Assembly: GCF_002879535.1 (NCBI RefSeq)
Contig: NZ_PNOT02000006.1
Span: 1 to 64,000, forward strand
Source: Mesorhizobium intechi
Lineage (GTDB): Bacteria; Pseudomonadota; Alphaproteobacteria; Rhizobiales; Rhizobiaceae
DNA: 64,000 bases
Direction of reading: 5' to 3'
The notes below the pieces were generated by a model. The model was not told the DNA's origin and ran no database searches. It saw nothing but the letters and a program-made list of their open reading frames with translations. Positions 45,808-53,834 of this stretch are shown here, in pieces. The translations under genes were made by a program, and so were the position numbers. How positions within the stretch are numbered: the first letter of the stretch is position 1; every line of letters begins with the position of its first letter.

Positions 45808-47115
45808 TTATATGTCCAGCGTGTGGTCGCGCTCCCATTGCGTGAAGTGCGAAGCATAGGAATTCCATTCCTGGTGCTTCAGCTTTAGGTATGCCGACGA
45901 GAATTCCTCACCCAGCGCCGCCTTGAGTGATTTGTCCTTGTCGAACTCGCGCAGTGCGTCGAGCAGGTTCAGCGGAAGTTTCGGAGCGCCCTTCACCGTG
46001 TGGCCGTGCTGGTACATGTCGATGTCGTAGCGCTTGCCGGGATCGGCCTTCGAGCGGATGCCGTCGAGGCCGGCGGCAATGATCACAGCCTGCAAGAGAT
46101 AGGGGTTCGCAGCGCCGTCGGGCAGGCGCAGTTCGAAGCGGCCGGGGCCGGGCACGCGCACCATGTGGGTGCGGTTGTTGCCGGTCCAGGTCACCGTGTT
46201 CGGCGCCCAGGTCGCGCCCGAAATCGTGCGCGGAGCGTTGATGCGCTTGTAGGAATTGACCGTCGGGTTGGTGATCGCGGCAAGCGCGGAGGCATGCTTC
46301 ATGATGCCGCCGAGGAAGTTCTTGCCCTTGGCCGACAGGCCAAGCTCCATCGAATTGTCGGCGAAGACATTGGTCTTGCCCGCCTTGTCCCAAACCGAGA
46401 TGTGGGCATGGCAGCCATTGCCGGTCAGGCCCTGGAAGGGTTTTGGCATGAAGGTGGCCCGCAGGCCGTGCTTCTCGGCCACCGACTTGACCATGAACTT
46501 GAAGAAGGAGTGCTTGTCGGCGGTGGCGAGCACGTCGTCAAAGGCCCAGTTCATCTCGAACTGGCCGTTGGCGTCTTCATGATCGTTCTGGTAGGGCCCC
46601 CAGCCGAGCGCCAGCATGTGGTCGCAGATCTCGGCGATGACGTCGTATCGGCGCATCACCGCCTGCTGGTCGTAGCAAGGCTTCGAGGCCGTGTCGTATT
46701 GGTCAGAGATGACGCCGCCGTCCGGCGAGATCAGGAAGAACTCGGCCTCGACGCCGGTCTTGACATGCATGCCGTCGCTTGCGGCTTCTGCGATCAGCCG
46801 CCTCAACGTGTTGCGCGGCGTCTGGTCGACCTCCTTGTCGTCCATGATGCAGTTGGCGGCGACCCAGGCCACCTCCTTTTTCCATGGTAGCTGGATAACC
46901 GAGTCTGGATCCGGGACCGCCAGCATGTCGGGATGCGCCGGCGTCAGGTCCAGCCAGGTGGCGAATCCGGCAAAGCCGGCGCCATCCTTCTGCATGTCTG
47001 ATATCGCCTGCGCCGGCACCAGCTTGGCGCGCTGGCCACCGAACAGGTCGGTGTAGGAAATCATGAAATACTTGACGCCGTTCTTTTTGGCGAAAGCGGC
47101 GAGATCGTTCCCCAT
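45808..47115 (-). CDS. gmaS: gamma-glutamylmethylamide synthetase (glutamine synthetase family)
   Basis: This 435-residue glutamine-synthetase-fold enzyme should ligate methylamine to glutamate with ATP. The N-terminal beta-grasp part has YTDLFGGQRAKLVP. The catalytic part shows VEAEFFLIS, the ammonia/amine-site region NGCHAHISVWD, and the ATP/glutamate-binding run ending PGRFELRLPDGAANPYL. Length and N-terminus fit the GlnT/GmaS group rather than housekeeping GlnA. Its place between mgsC and mgdA reproduces the mgsABC-gmaS-mgdABCD order known from methylamine-using bacteria. True glutamine synthetase activity (GlnT) is the alternative. Confidence 0.9.
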   Translation of the reverse strand: MGNDLAAFAKKNGVKYFMISYTDLFGGQRAKLVPAQAISDMQKDGAGFAGFATWLDLTPAHPDMLAVPDPDSVIQLPWKKEVAWVAANCIMDDKEVDQTPRNTLRRLIAEAASDGMHVKTGVEAEFFLISPDGGVISDQYDTASKPCYDQQAVMRRYDVIAEICDHMLALGWGPYQNDHEDANGQFEMNWAFDDVLATADKHSFFKFMVKSVAEKHGLRATFMPKPFQGLTGNGCHAHISVWDKAGKTNVFADNSMELGLSAKGKNFLGGIMKHASALAAITNPTVNSYKRINAPRTISGATWAPNTVTWTGNNRTHMVRVPGPGRFELRLPDGAANPYLLQAVIIAAGLDGIRSKADPGKRYDIDMYQHGHTVKGAPKLPLNLLDALREFDKDKSLKAALGEEFSSAYLKLKHQEWNSYASHFTQWERDHTLDI

Positions 47116-47150
47116 TATAGTTCCTCGCTTATGGTATTTTGAATGCTGTC

Positions 47151-48479
47151 CTAGAAGCCGTTTTTCCCCGGTATCCAGTTGGTGCCGGCGAGCGGCACGC
47201 CCGCCATGGCGGCGGCTTCGATCGTCAGGGCGACGAGATCCTCGGGTTCGAGATTGTGCAGGCTGTTCTTGCCGCAGGCGCGTGCGATCGTCTGCGCCTC
47301 GAGCGTCATCACCTTCAGATAGTTGGCCAGCCGCCGTCCAGCAGCCACGGGATCGACCCGCTTCATCAGTTCCGGGTCCTGCGTGGTGATGCCGGCAGGG
47401 TCGCGGCCTTCATGCCAGTCATCATAGGCGCCGGCCGTGGTGCCGAGCTCGTTGTACTCCGCCTCCCAGCGGGGATCGTTGTCGCCGAGCGCGACGAGCG
47501 CCGCCGTGCCGATGGAGACCGCGTCGACGCCGAGCGCCAGTGCCTTGGCGACATCGGCGCCATTGCGGATGCCGCCCGAGACGATCAACTGCACCTTGCG
47601 GTGCATGCCGAGATCCTGCAATGCCTGCACCGCCGGCCGGATACAGGCAAGCGTCGGCTGGCCGACATTCTCGATGAACACTTCCTGGGTCGCGGCCGTG
47701 CCGCCCTGCATGCCGTCGACCACCACGACATCGGCGCCGGCCTTCACCGCGAGCGCGGTGTCATAGTACGGACGCGCCCCTCCGACCTTGACGTAGATCG
47801 GCTTTTCCCAGTCGGTGATCTCGCGCAGCTCGAGGATCTTGATCTCGAGATCGTCCGGCCCGGTCCAGTCGGGATGGCGTGAGGCCGAGCGCTGGTCGAT
47901 GCCCTTGGGCAGCGTGCGCATCTCGGCGACGCGGTCGGAAATCTTCTGGCCAAGCAGCATGCCGCCGCCGCCGGGCTTGGCGCCCTGGCCAACCACGACT
48001 TCGATCGCGTCGGCGCGGCGCAGGTCGCGCGGATTCATGCCGTAGCGCGACGGCAGATACTGGTAGACCAGTTGCTTGGAATGGCCGCGCTCTTCCTCGG
48101 TCATGCCGCCGTCGCCTGTGGTGGTCGAGGTGCCCGACAGGGTCGCGCCACGGCCGAGCGCTTCCTTGGCCGGACCGGAGAGCGAACCAAAGCTCATGCC
48201 GGCAATGGTGATCGGGATCTTCAGCTCTATCGGCTTCTTGGCATGGCGCGAGCCGAGCACGACGCTGGTGTCGCAGCGCTCGCGATAGCCTTCGAGCGGA
48301 TAGCGCGAGATCGAGGCGCCGAGGAACAGCAGATCGTCGAAATGCGGCAGCTTGCGCTTGGCGCCGGCACCCCTGATGTCATAGATCCCGGTGGCCGCGG
48401 CGCGGCGGATTTCGGAAAGTGTGTAGTCGTCGAAGGTCGCGGATTTGCGCGGCGTCGTCGGCGGGTTGCGATAGGTCAT
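47151..48479 (-). CDS. mgsC: N-methylglutamate synthase subunit C (glutamate synthase FMN domain-like)
   Basis: This 442-residue protein corresponds to the FMN-binding central domain of glutamate synthase (GlxD family). KVGGARPYYDTALAVKAGADVVVVDGMQGGTAAT and LIVSGGIRNGADVAKALALGVDAVSIGTAAL form the flavin-phosphate site of the TIM barrel. It should transfer the N-methylamino group to form N-methylglutamate, together with MgsA and MgsB. It is separated by 6 bases from mgsB and by 35 from gmaS. The standalone domain, instead of a 1500-residue GltB, is the hallmark of this enzyme group. Confidence 0.92.
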   Translation of the reverse strand: MTYRNPPTTPRKSATFDDYTLSEIRRAAATGIYDIRGAGAKRKLPHFDDLLFLGASISRYPLEGYRERCDTSVVLGSRHAKKPIELKIPITIAGMSFGSLSGPAKEALGRGATLSGTSTTTGDGGMTEEERGHSKQLVYQYLPSRYGMNPRDLRRADAIEVVVGQGAKPGGGGMLLGQKISDRVAEMRTLPKGIDQRSASRHPDWTGPDDLEIKILELREITDWEKPIYVKVGGARPYYDTALAVKAGADVVVVDGMQGGTAATQEVFIENVGQPTLACIRPAVQALQDLGMHRKVQLIVSGGIRNGADVAKALALGVDAVSIGTAALVALGDNDPRWEAEYNELGTTAGAYDDWHEGRDPAGITTQDPELMKRVDPVAAGRRLANYLKVMTLEAQTIARACGKNSLHNLEPEDLVALTIEAAAMAGVPLAGTNWIPGKNGF

Positions 48480-48485
48480 GCTGCC

Positions 48486-49217
48486 TCAATACGCGTCGGC
48501 GTTGTCGATATTGAAATTGTAGAGGGTGCGCGCCGAGCCGTAGCGCTTGAACTCCGTTGGCTTGACGCCGGTGACGCCGGCGCGGTCGAGCAGCCCCTGA
48601 AGCAGTTGCAGATGCTCGGGCCGCATCTCCTTGGCGATGCAGTCTGCGCCGAGGCTGTCGACCTTGCCGCGCACGAACAGCCGCGCCTCGTAGATGGAAT
48701 CACCCAGCGCATCGCCGGCATCGCCCAGCACCACCAGATTGCCGGACTGCGCCATGAAGGCCGACATGTGGCCGATATTGCCGTGCACGACGATGTCGAT
48801 GCCCTTCATCGAGATGCCGCAGCGCGACGAGGCGTTGCCCTCGATGACCAGGAGGCCGCCGCGGCCGGTGGCGCCGGCATACTGGCTGGCGTCGCCTTTC
48901 ACGATGATCGAGCCCGACATCATATTCTCGCCGACGCCGGGTCCGGCCGAGCCATGCACGGTGATGGTGCTGCCGGAATTCATGCCGCCGCAATAATAGC
49001 CGACGCTGCCGCGCACATCGATGGTCACGGGCTGGTCGACGCCGACGGCGACCGAGTGGCTGCCCTTCGGGTGCAGCACTTCCCACGCCGTTTCGTTCGA
49101 GCCGGGCGTCAGATTGTGCAGCGCCTGGTTGAGTTCGCGCAGCGACGACACATCGAGATCGAAGATCCGCGAGGCGTGGTCGTGGGTCGCCGCCTTTGAA
49201 AGTTTGGTTGCCGTCAT
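48486..49217 (-). CDS. mgsB: N-methylglutamate synthase subunit B (glutamate synthase GXGXG domain-like)
   Basis: This 243-residue protein is made mostly of the right-handed beta-helix seen at the C-terminus of glutamate synthase (GlxC family). Repeating G-x-x-G-x-G turns run from about residue 60 to 190 (for example MNSGSTITVHGSAGPGVGENMM and GRGGLLVIEGNASSRCG). It is thought to be structural, bridging the amidotransferase and FMN subunits. The start ATG lies 5 bases after the mgsA stop; the open frame to 49607 runs inside mgsA and is not coding. Confidence 0.9.
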   Translation of the reverse strand: MTATKLSKAATHDHASRIFDLDVSSLRELNQALHNLTPGSNETAWEVLHPKGSHSVAVGVDQPVTIDVRGSVGYYCGGMNSGSTITVHGSAGPGVGENMMSGSIIVKGDASQYAGATGRGGLLVIEGNASSRCGISMKGIDIVVHGNIGHMSAFMAQSGNLVVLGDAGDALGDSIYEARLFVRGKVDSLGADCIAKEMRPEHLQLLQGLLDRAGVTGVKPTEFKRYGSARTLYNFNIDNADAY

Positions 49218-49222
49218 GAATT

Positions 49223-50119
49223 TCAATGCTCCCAGAAATAGACGGTTGCGGGTTCCGGTTCCCAGACCCTCGCATTGTCTATGCCGGGCAGTTTGGTCAG
49301 CGCGCGATATTCCGAGCCGAAGGCGACATACTGGTCGGTTTCGGCCATGACGGCGGGCTTGCAGGCGATCGGGTCGCGCACCACGCCAAAACCGTTCTTG
49401 GTTCCGACGACGAAGGTGAAGAAGCCGTCGAGGTCCGAGAGTGTGCCTTCCAGCGCTTCGCCGAGGTTCTTGCCATGCGCCATCTGGGACGAAAGATAGG
49501 CGGCGGCGACCTCGGTATCGTTCTCGGTTTCGAACTTCATGCCCTCGCGGATCAGCTCGCGGCGGACATTGTTGTGGTTCGACAGCGAGCCATTGTGCAC
49601 CAGGCATTGATCGGCACCGGTCGAGAAGGGATGAGCGCCCATTGTCGTCACCGCCGATTCCGTTGCCATGCGGGTGTGCCCGATGCCATGCGTGCCGGCC
49701 ATCTTGCGGACGTCGAAGCGATCGACCACCGCTTCCGGCAGGCCGACTTCCTTATAGATCTCGACGACGTCGCCGGCGCCCATGATGCGGATGTCGGGGC
49801 GAAGTGCCTGGATCGCCTCGCGCGCTTCGTCGATCTTGGCCGGCGTCGTCCGGACGACGGCGTGCGTCGACTTGACCGCAATGCTCACCGGCGCACCGAT
49901 AGCCTTGGCAAGCTCGGTATCGAGGTCGCGAAAATCGCGCGCGGGCTTCGCCGACTGGATGGTGATCTTGGCTTCGTTCCCGGAAGGCGCGCCATAGATG
50001 GCAATGCCTGCGCTGTCGGGTCCGCGATCGCTGAGCGATACCAGCATCTCCGAAAGCATCGCGCCGAGCTTCGGCTCCAGCGACTTGTCCTTTAAAAACA
50101 GTCCGACAATTCCGCACAT
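49223..50119 (-). CDS. mgsA: N-methylglutamate synthase subunit A (class II glutamine amidotransferase)
   Basis: This 298-residue class II amidotransferase (GlxB family) begins MCGIVGLF, so Cys2 is the N-terminal nucleophile after Met removal. MGAHPFSTGADQCLVHNGSLSNHNNVRREL near residue 170 is the family's substrate-binding segment. It should release methylamine from gamma-glutamylmethylamide and pass it on to MgsC. GGGAGG lies 5-6 bases before this ATG, which settles the start against a longer frame to 50179. It is the first gene of the mgs group and follows the unknown membrane module by 85 bases. Confidence 0.92.
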   Translation of the reverse strand: MCGIVGLFLKDKSLEPKLGAMLSEMLVSLSDRGPDSAGIAIYGAPSGNEAKITIQSAKPARDFRDLDTELAKAIGAPVSIAVKSTHAVVRTTPAKIDEAREAIQALRPDIRIMGAGDVVEIYKEVGLPEAVVDRFDVRKMAGTHGIGHTRMATESAVTTMGAHPFSTGADQCLVHNGSLSNHNNVRRELIREGMKFETENDTEVAAAYLSSQMAHGKNLGEALEGTLSDLDGFFTFVVGTKNGFGVVRDPIACKPAVMAETDQYVAFGSEYRALTKLPGIDNARVWEPEPATVYFWEH

Positions 50120-50204
50120 GTCAGCCTCCCGGCGTTTGCAGCTAGAAGATGATGTATCGAATGAGTCCCGCAAATTCAATCATATGAAAAAAATTTTCCT
50201 CTAG

Positions 50205-50534
50205 TTACGTATGAGGCGTACTGCCGCCATGCGAATTGTCGCCGCCCTGCGCGGCATTGTGGGCCCACCGGGCATGGCGGATACGGGCGAGCTTGTAGGC
50301 GTCCAGGATGGATAGCGCATAGATCAGGAAGCCGCCCGCGTGGCGGCCGATGAAGCTGGCGTCGGGCGGCGCGATCTTGGCGGTCACCCATGCCAGGATC
50401 ACCATGAAGAAAAGGAACTGCAGCCCGCGCACCGGCACGCCCAGAATGACATGGCCGCTCGCCGGCAGCACGATTGACGCGCCGAGGACGAGATAAGGGC
50501 TCACCGGCGCCGGGTGCGTGTTCGAGCTGGTCAT
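50205..50534 (-). CDS. small membrane protein of unknown function
   Basis: This 109-residue protein is not recognised. Two or three hydrophobic segments are visible: around 13-30 (YLVLGASIVLPASGHVIL), 37-53 (LQFLFFMVILAWVTAKI), and a weaker one around 66-80. A His/Gly-rich tail follows. It overlaps the upstream 229-residue gene by 4 bases and lies 85 bases before mgsA in the same direction. It is the last gene of a six-gene membrane module that also has an APC permease. A role in uptake or membrane association of the amine pathway is possible but not shown. Confidence 0.75.
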   Translation of the reverse strand: MTSSNTHPAPVSPYLVLGASIVLPASGHVILGVPVRGLQFLFFMVILAWVTAKIAPPDASFIGRHAGGFLIYALSILDAYKLARIRHARWAHNAAQGGDNSHGGSTPHT

Positions 50535-51220
50535 GCGGCTTGCCGTTCGCTTTGGTTGATGGCGTCGCGCAGCGCCGAGAGCGAGGTGAGCAGCCGCTCG
50601 ACCAGCGCCGGATCGATCTGTGCCTCACCGAACGCGGCCTGCCGGAAAACGCCGTAGCGCGCCCGTTCGGCTTCGGCCAGCAGCCACACGATGCGCACGC
50701 CGTTTGGCGTGATCAGCAGCTCCTTGGCGCGCCCTTCCGAAAAGGGTTGCAGATGATCGGCGATGATGCCTTGCGGGAACCGCGTGCCGCGTCGATCGGT
50801 CCGCAGCACAGCCTCGAGGGGGAATCCCGGAGCCTTCGGCAGCGTGTGCCGCAGCTGGTCGAAATTGGAGAAGGTCGTCGGCGAGCCCGGTCGCATCATC
50901 ATGTCGAAGGTCGCTGGGACGGCGACCTTTTCGGTGATCGAAACGCTGAGCCAACGCGCGGGCAGTTTTCGTGTCGCCAGCGTGTCGACGATGGTGCGCA
51001 GCTGAACGCGTTGGCCGTTCCACGACCCTTCCCAGGTGACGACACCGGCGGTGCCGTCCGAAACATCAGCGGCGTCGGCGATGACGGTGCGGATACGGCT
51101 CTCGTCGCCGGCGAGCGCCACGAGTGCCCTGGTGCGGCTGCGGCGCGCCAGCCACGCGAGGTGAAGGGCCAGAGCCAGGACAATCACCCCGGCGAGCAGT
51201 GCTGATGTCACTTCGGACAT
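50531..51220 (-). CDS. single-pass membrane protein of unknown function
   Basis: This 229-residue protein is not recognised. One N-terminal hydrophobic segment (residues 5-24, ALLAGVIVLALALHLAWLA) is followed by basic RRSRTR, so the roughly 200-residue soluble part should face the cytoplasm. That part has no motif I know; it is mixed alpha/beta with a helical end rich in Leu and Ala. It is 45 bases downstream of the APC permease gene and overlaps the next small gene by 4 bases. Conservation with the amine genes in other genomes would be the main clue. Confidence 0.75.
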   Translation of the reverse strand: MSEVTSALLAGVIVLALALHLAWLARRSRTRALVALAGDESRIRTVIADAADVSDGTAGVVTWEGSWNGQRVQLRTIVDTLATRKLPARWLSVSITEKVAVPATFDMMMRPGSPTTFSNFDQLRHTLPKAPGFPLEAVLRTDRRGTRFPQGIIADHLQPFSEGRAKELLITPNGVRIVWLLAEAERARYGVFRQAAFGEAQIDPALVERLLTSLSALRDAINQSERQAA

Positions 51221-51265
51221 TTTGTCATGTCCGGCCCGCCAAGGATCGGGGCGGGCCGTCTCCCA

Positions 51266-52663
51266 TCAATAGCCCTGCGGTTTCGGCCACGGCATGGTGA
51301 ACTGGTCGCCGCGCCGCACGAATTTGTAGCGGTAGAAATGGAACCACAGCGAGATCAGGAAATAGAAGATGGTCATCGCGATCAGCTGCGAGCCGAAACC
51401 GAGGAAGATAGCGAAGAAGGTCACCACGCACAGGCAGAACAGCACGATCGCCGGCAGCGGGTGGAACGGGTGCGTGTAGCCACGGCGGATCGTGCCGAGC
51501 GGCCACTTCTTGCGGAACATCATGATGTTGATGCTCATGAATGTGTATTGCAGCACGCCCGACAGGATCGAGAAAGTGATCGCCTGGTTGAGGTCGGCAA
51601 TGAAGGCGAAGGCAAGCGCGATCGGCAGCAGGAACAGGATCGAGCGGTAGGGCGTGCGGTATTTCGGATGCACCGCCGAGAACCAGCTCGGCAGGTAACG
51701 GTCGCGGCCGAGCGAGAACCATGCGCGCGCCGCATCGTTGATGCAGCCATTGGCGGAGGCCAGCGCCGCCAGAAGTGTCGCGATGAACAAGAGGTTTTCG
51801 AGCAGCGGGCTGCCGGTCAGCTTGCCGGCGTCCCACAGGGGATAATAGGTGATGCCGAGATATTCCCAGGGCATCAGCGAGGCGCAGACATACCAGGTCA
51901 TGGCGGCGGCAATCAAAAGCGTGATCATGCCGGCCATGGTGCCGTAGGGTAGCGAGCGGGCCGGCGAACGCACTTCCTCGGCCGCCTGCGTGGTGCCTTC
52001 GATGCCGAGATAATACCAGATGCCGAACTGGAACGCGGCAATGACGCCGATCCAGCCATAGGGCAGCGCATTGCCCGGCGTCACCAGCTCGTTGAGCTTC
52101 AGCACCGCGCCTTGCGTCCACGGGCTGACCGAGAAGAACAGGATGACGATCGAGATATAGGCAATTGCGGTGATGACGAAGTTGACGTTGAGTGTCATCA
52201 GCACGCCGCGATAGTTGAGCCAGGCCAGCACGACGATGGTGGCGGCGATGAAGGAATTGTGCGTGAGCCCTTCGACGCCGGCCTTGGCGACGATGGTGTC
52301 GCCGAGCAGGATGGCGTCCGAGACCTCCAGCATCGTGTAGGCGAAGACCAGGAACAACGCGACGTTGAAGGCCATCAGCGGCCCGACAATATGCTTGGCT
52401 TGCGCATATTGGCCGCCGGCAGCCGCCACCGTCGACGTCACTTCGGAATCGATCATGGCGACCGAGGTATAGAGCAGCCCGACGATCCAGCAGACGATCA
52501 GCGCCGCCAGCGCGCCGCCCTTGTCGGCCGAAAAATTCCAGCCGGTGAATTCACCGACCAGAACGATGCCGACGCCGAGTGCCCAGACATGGGCCGGGCC
52601 GAGCACTCGCAGCAGTGAAACCCGGTCGCCGTGAATTGCCGGTTCAAGTACGGTCGTCGTCAT
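51266..52663 (-). CDS. APC-superfamily permease in the amine locus
   Basis: This 465-residue inner-membrane permease has about 12 hydrophobic segments and the APC-type start GPAHVWALGVGIVLVGEFTGWNFSADKGG. EEVRSPARSLPYGTMAG near residue 235 is typical of the group. I chose M-T-T-T-V-L-E-P as start because GGGGAC lies 7 bases upstream and this leaves a 13-base gap after a 53-residue gene; the longer frame to 52708 would overlap that gene. Its neighbours are three tiny membrane proteins and dmm/mgs genes, so a methylamine, dimethylamine or ethanolamine-like substrate is plausible. Confidence 0.88.
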   Translation of the reverse strand: MTTTVLEPAIHGDRVSLLRVLGPAHVWALGVGIVLVGEFTGWNFSADKGGALAALIVCWIVGLLYTSVAMIDSEVTSTVAAAGGQYAQAKHIVGPLMAFNVALFLVFAYTMLEVSDAILLGDTIVAKAGVEGLTHNSFIAATIVVLAWLNYRGVLMTLNVNFVITAIAYISIVILFFSVSPWTQGAVLKLNELVTPGNALPYGWIGVIAAFQFGIWYYLGIEGTTQAAEEVRSPARSLPYGTMAGMITLLIAAAMTWYVCASLMPWEYLGITYYPLWDAGKLTGSPLLENLLFIATLLAALASANGCINDAARAWFSLGRDRYLPSWFSAVHPKYRTPYRSILFLLPIALAFAFIADLNQAITFSILSGVLQYTFMSINIMMFRKKWPLGTIRRGYTHPFHPLPAIVLFCLCVVTFFAIFLGFGSQLIAMTIFYFLISLWFHFYRYKFVRRGDQFTMPWPKPQGY

Positions 52664-52676
52664 TGTTCGTCCCCAC

Positions 52677-52838
52677 TCAAATCCGGTGTTTCTCGGAAAC
52701 GGCTTCAAGCTCGCCTTCGCGTGACGAGGTCAGAACGTCTTCGGCATAGGTCGTGTCGACCTTGAACCAGTCGTAGAGCATCCACAGCGCGAGCACGATC
52801 GAGATGCCCCAGCATGCGTAAGAGAGTGAGATCCACAT
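52677..52838 (-). CDS. 53-residue single-pass membrane protein
   Basis: This short gene encodes 53 residues starting MWISLSYACWGISIVLALWM, a Trp-rich membrane segment of about 22 residues. A charged tail follows (YDWFKVDTTYAEDV and on to the end). It lies 33 bases after the 125-residue gene and 13 bases before the permease start, with GGGACG before its ATG. Correct spacing on both sides and strict polarity (one helix, then an acidic soluble tail) support a real gene. It may be an accessory subunit of the APC permease, as small proteins are for some transporters. No known family comes to mind. Confidence 0.72.
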   Translation of the reverse strand: MWISLSYACWGISIVLALWMLYDWFKVDTTYAEDVLTSSREGELEAVSEKHRI

Positions 52839-52871
52839 GGTGCGTCCCCGATTGCTTGTCTTTCGGAACTC

Positions 52872-53249
52872 TTACTTGTCGTCGAATTTTTCGTTGATGA
52901 CGTCGCGATATTCGCGGTCGGATGCGCGGAACAGGAAGACGAAATAACCGATCAGCACCGCCGCCATGATGATCAGCGTCGGCCAGTCGATGACATAGTG
53001 GAAGCGGTTCTGGATGACGTCATGCGCCGTCTCGGGCGTGTAGCCGAGCTTCTCCCAGATGGCAGCCATGGTCGGGTTCTGCCCAAGCGCTTCCCAAGTC
53101 TTGGCATCGAGCGCGTCGATGGATTTGGCCGCTCCGGCAAGGCCGAGCTTCAGCGGCAGCCATAACGCCACGAAGATGGCGACAACCACCACGACGATAT
53201 CGAAAACCTGGCCGGCCTTGCTTTGCTCCGGCGGCGTATAGCGGGACAT
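52872..53249 (-). CDS. 125-residue membrane protein of unknown function
   Basis: This protein is not recognised. Two membrane segments are clear: residues 16-37 (FDIVVVVVAIFVALWLPLKLGL) and 91-108 (LIIMAAVLIGYFVFLFRA). A 50-residue loop between them contains ALDAKTWEALGQNPTMAAIWEKLGYTPE. The tail REYRDVINEKFDDK is strongly charged. It lies 12 bases after the 95-residue gene, in the same row. The loop between the helices could be the partner-binding part of a multi-subunit membrane complex. Confidence 0.78.
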   Translation of the reverse strand: MSRYTPPEQSKAGQVFDIVVVVVAIFVALWLPLKLGLAGAAKSIDALDAKTWEALGQNPTMAAIWEKLGYTPETAHDVIQNRFHYVIDWPTLIIMAAVLIGYFVFLFRASDREYRDVINEKFDDK

Positions 53250-53261
53250 TTCTTGTACCCC

Positions 53262-53549
53262 TCAGGACTGGCGGTTGCGGGATGCGTCGGCGTTCTTGAT
53301 ATCGAGGCCGTAGATGAAGTCCTTGTCTTCCTTGTAATGTTTGACCATCGCCAGGATCGCGGCCGTGTTGAAGATCAGCACGGCGGCGGCGGCAATCGCG
53401 ACGACGGCCTTGATGCCGCCATGCGGGATGTACGGCCATGTCATGAACAGGACGAAGAGGATCGTCGCCCACAGGCAGATGATCAGCAACGCGGATCCGC
53501 GCAAATCGGAACGGTACAGCGCCTCGATGCGCTGCTGCAGGTCTGACAT
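53262..53549 (-). CDS. 95-residue membrane protein of unknown function, first gene of the module
   Basis: This protein is not recognised. Two hydrophobic segments, residues 20-38 (ALLIICLWATILFVLFMTW) and 47-66 (AVVAIAAAAVLIFNTAAIL), are joined by a short PYIPHGG turn, so it is a helical hairpin. The tail HYKEDKDFIYGLDIKNADAS is charged. The internal Met is the start because AAGGGG lies about 8 bases upstream; the open frame begins 20 codons earlier without one. It heads the minus-strand row that runs through mgs, gmaS, mgd and tdm, divergent from dmmD. Confidence 0.76.
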   Translation of the reverse strand: MSDLQQRIEALYRSDLRGSALLIICLWATILFVLFMTWPYIPHGGIKAVVAIAAAAVLIFNTAAILAMVKHYKEDKDFIYGLDIKNADASRNRQS

Positions 53550-53834
53550 CGGTTTGTCCCCTTTTTTCGACGCCCGGCTCCGAATCCACCTTGCGTCGCC
53601 CTCTTTCAAGAGAGTGAAATTTTTTTCATAAATTCAGACCGTTTACCGCAATTGTCAAGACGAATTTACGCTGAGTTAACCGTTTGCTTGCGGCGGTCAA
53701 TTTTGCCTGACAATGAAATTATTTGCTTTCAGGGGATTGCGGGCCTCTCGCGTTTGCGGTCAATATTCGCTCCAAAGCTCCGGCCACCGCGCCAAGGAGC
53801 GGGGAACAGTGATTTTTGAACGGAGGACGAGCGG
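53550..53834. promoter_or_regulatory. divergent control region between the membrane module and dmmD
   Basis: This 285-base region has no gene and is the most AT-rich part of the locus (about 53605-53730). On the minus strand a consensus -35 TTGACA lies at 53658-53653, with a weak -10 (TGAATT) 16 bases on, about 80 bases before the first module gene. On the plus strand I could not fix a promoter. The motif pair ACCGTTTACCG and ACCGTTTGCTTG at about 53639 and 53680 may be a repeated binding site. It probably drives the long minus-strand unit and the dmm unit. Confidence 0.5.
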
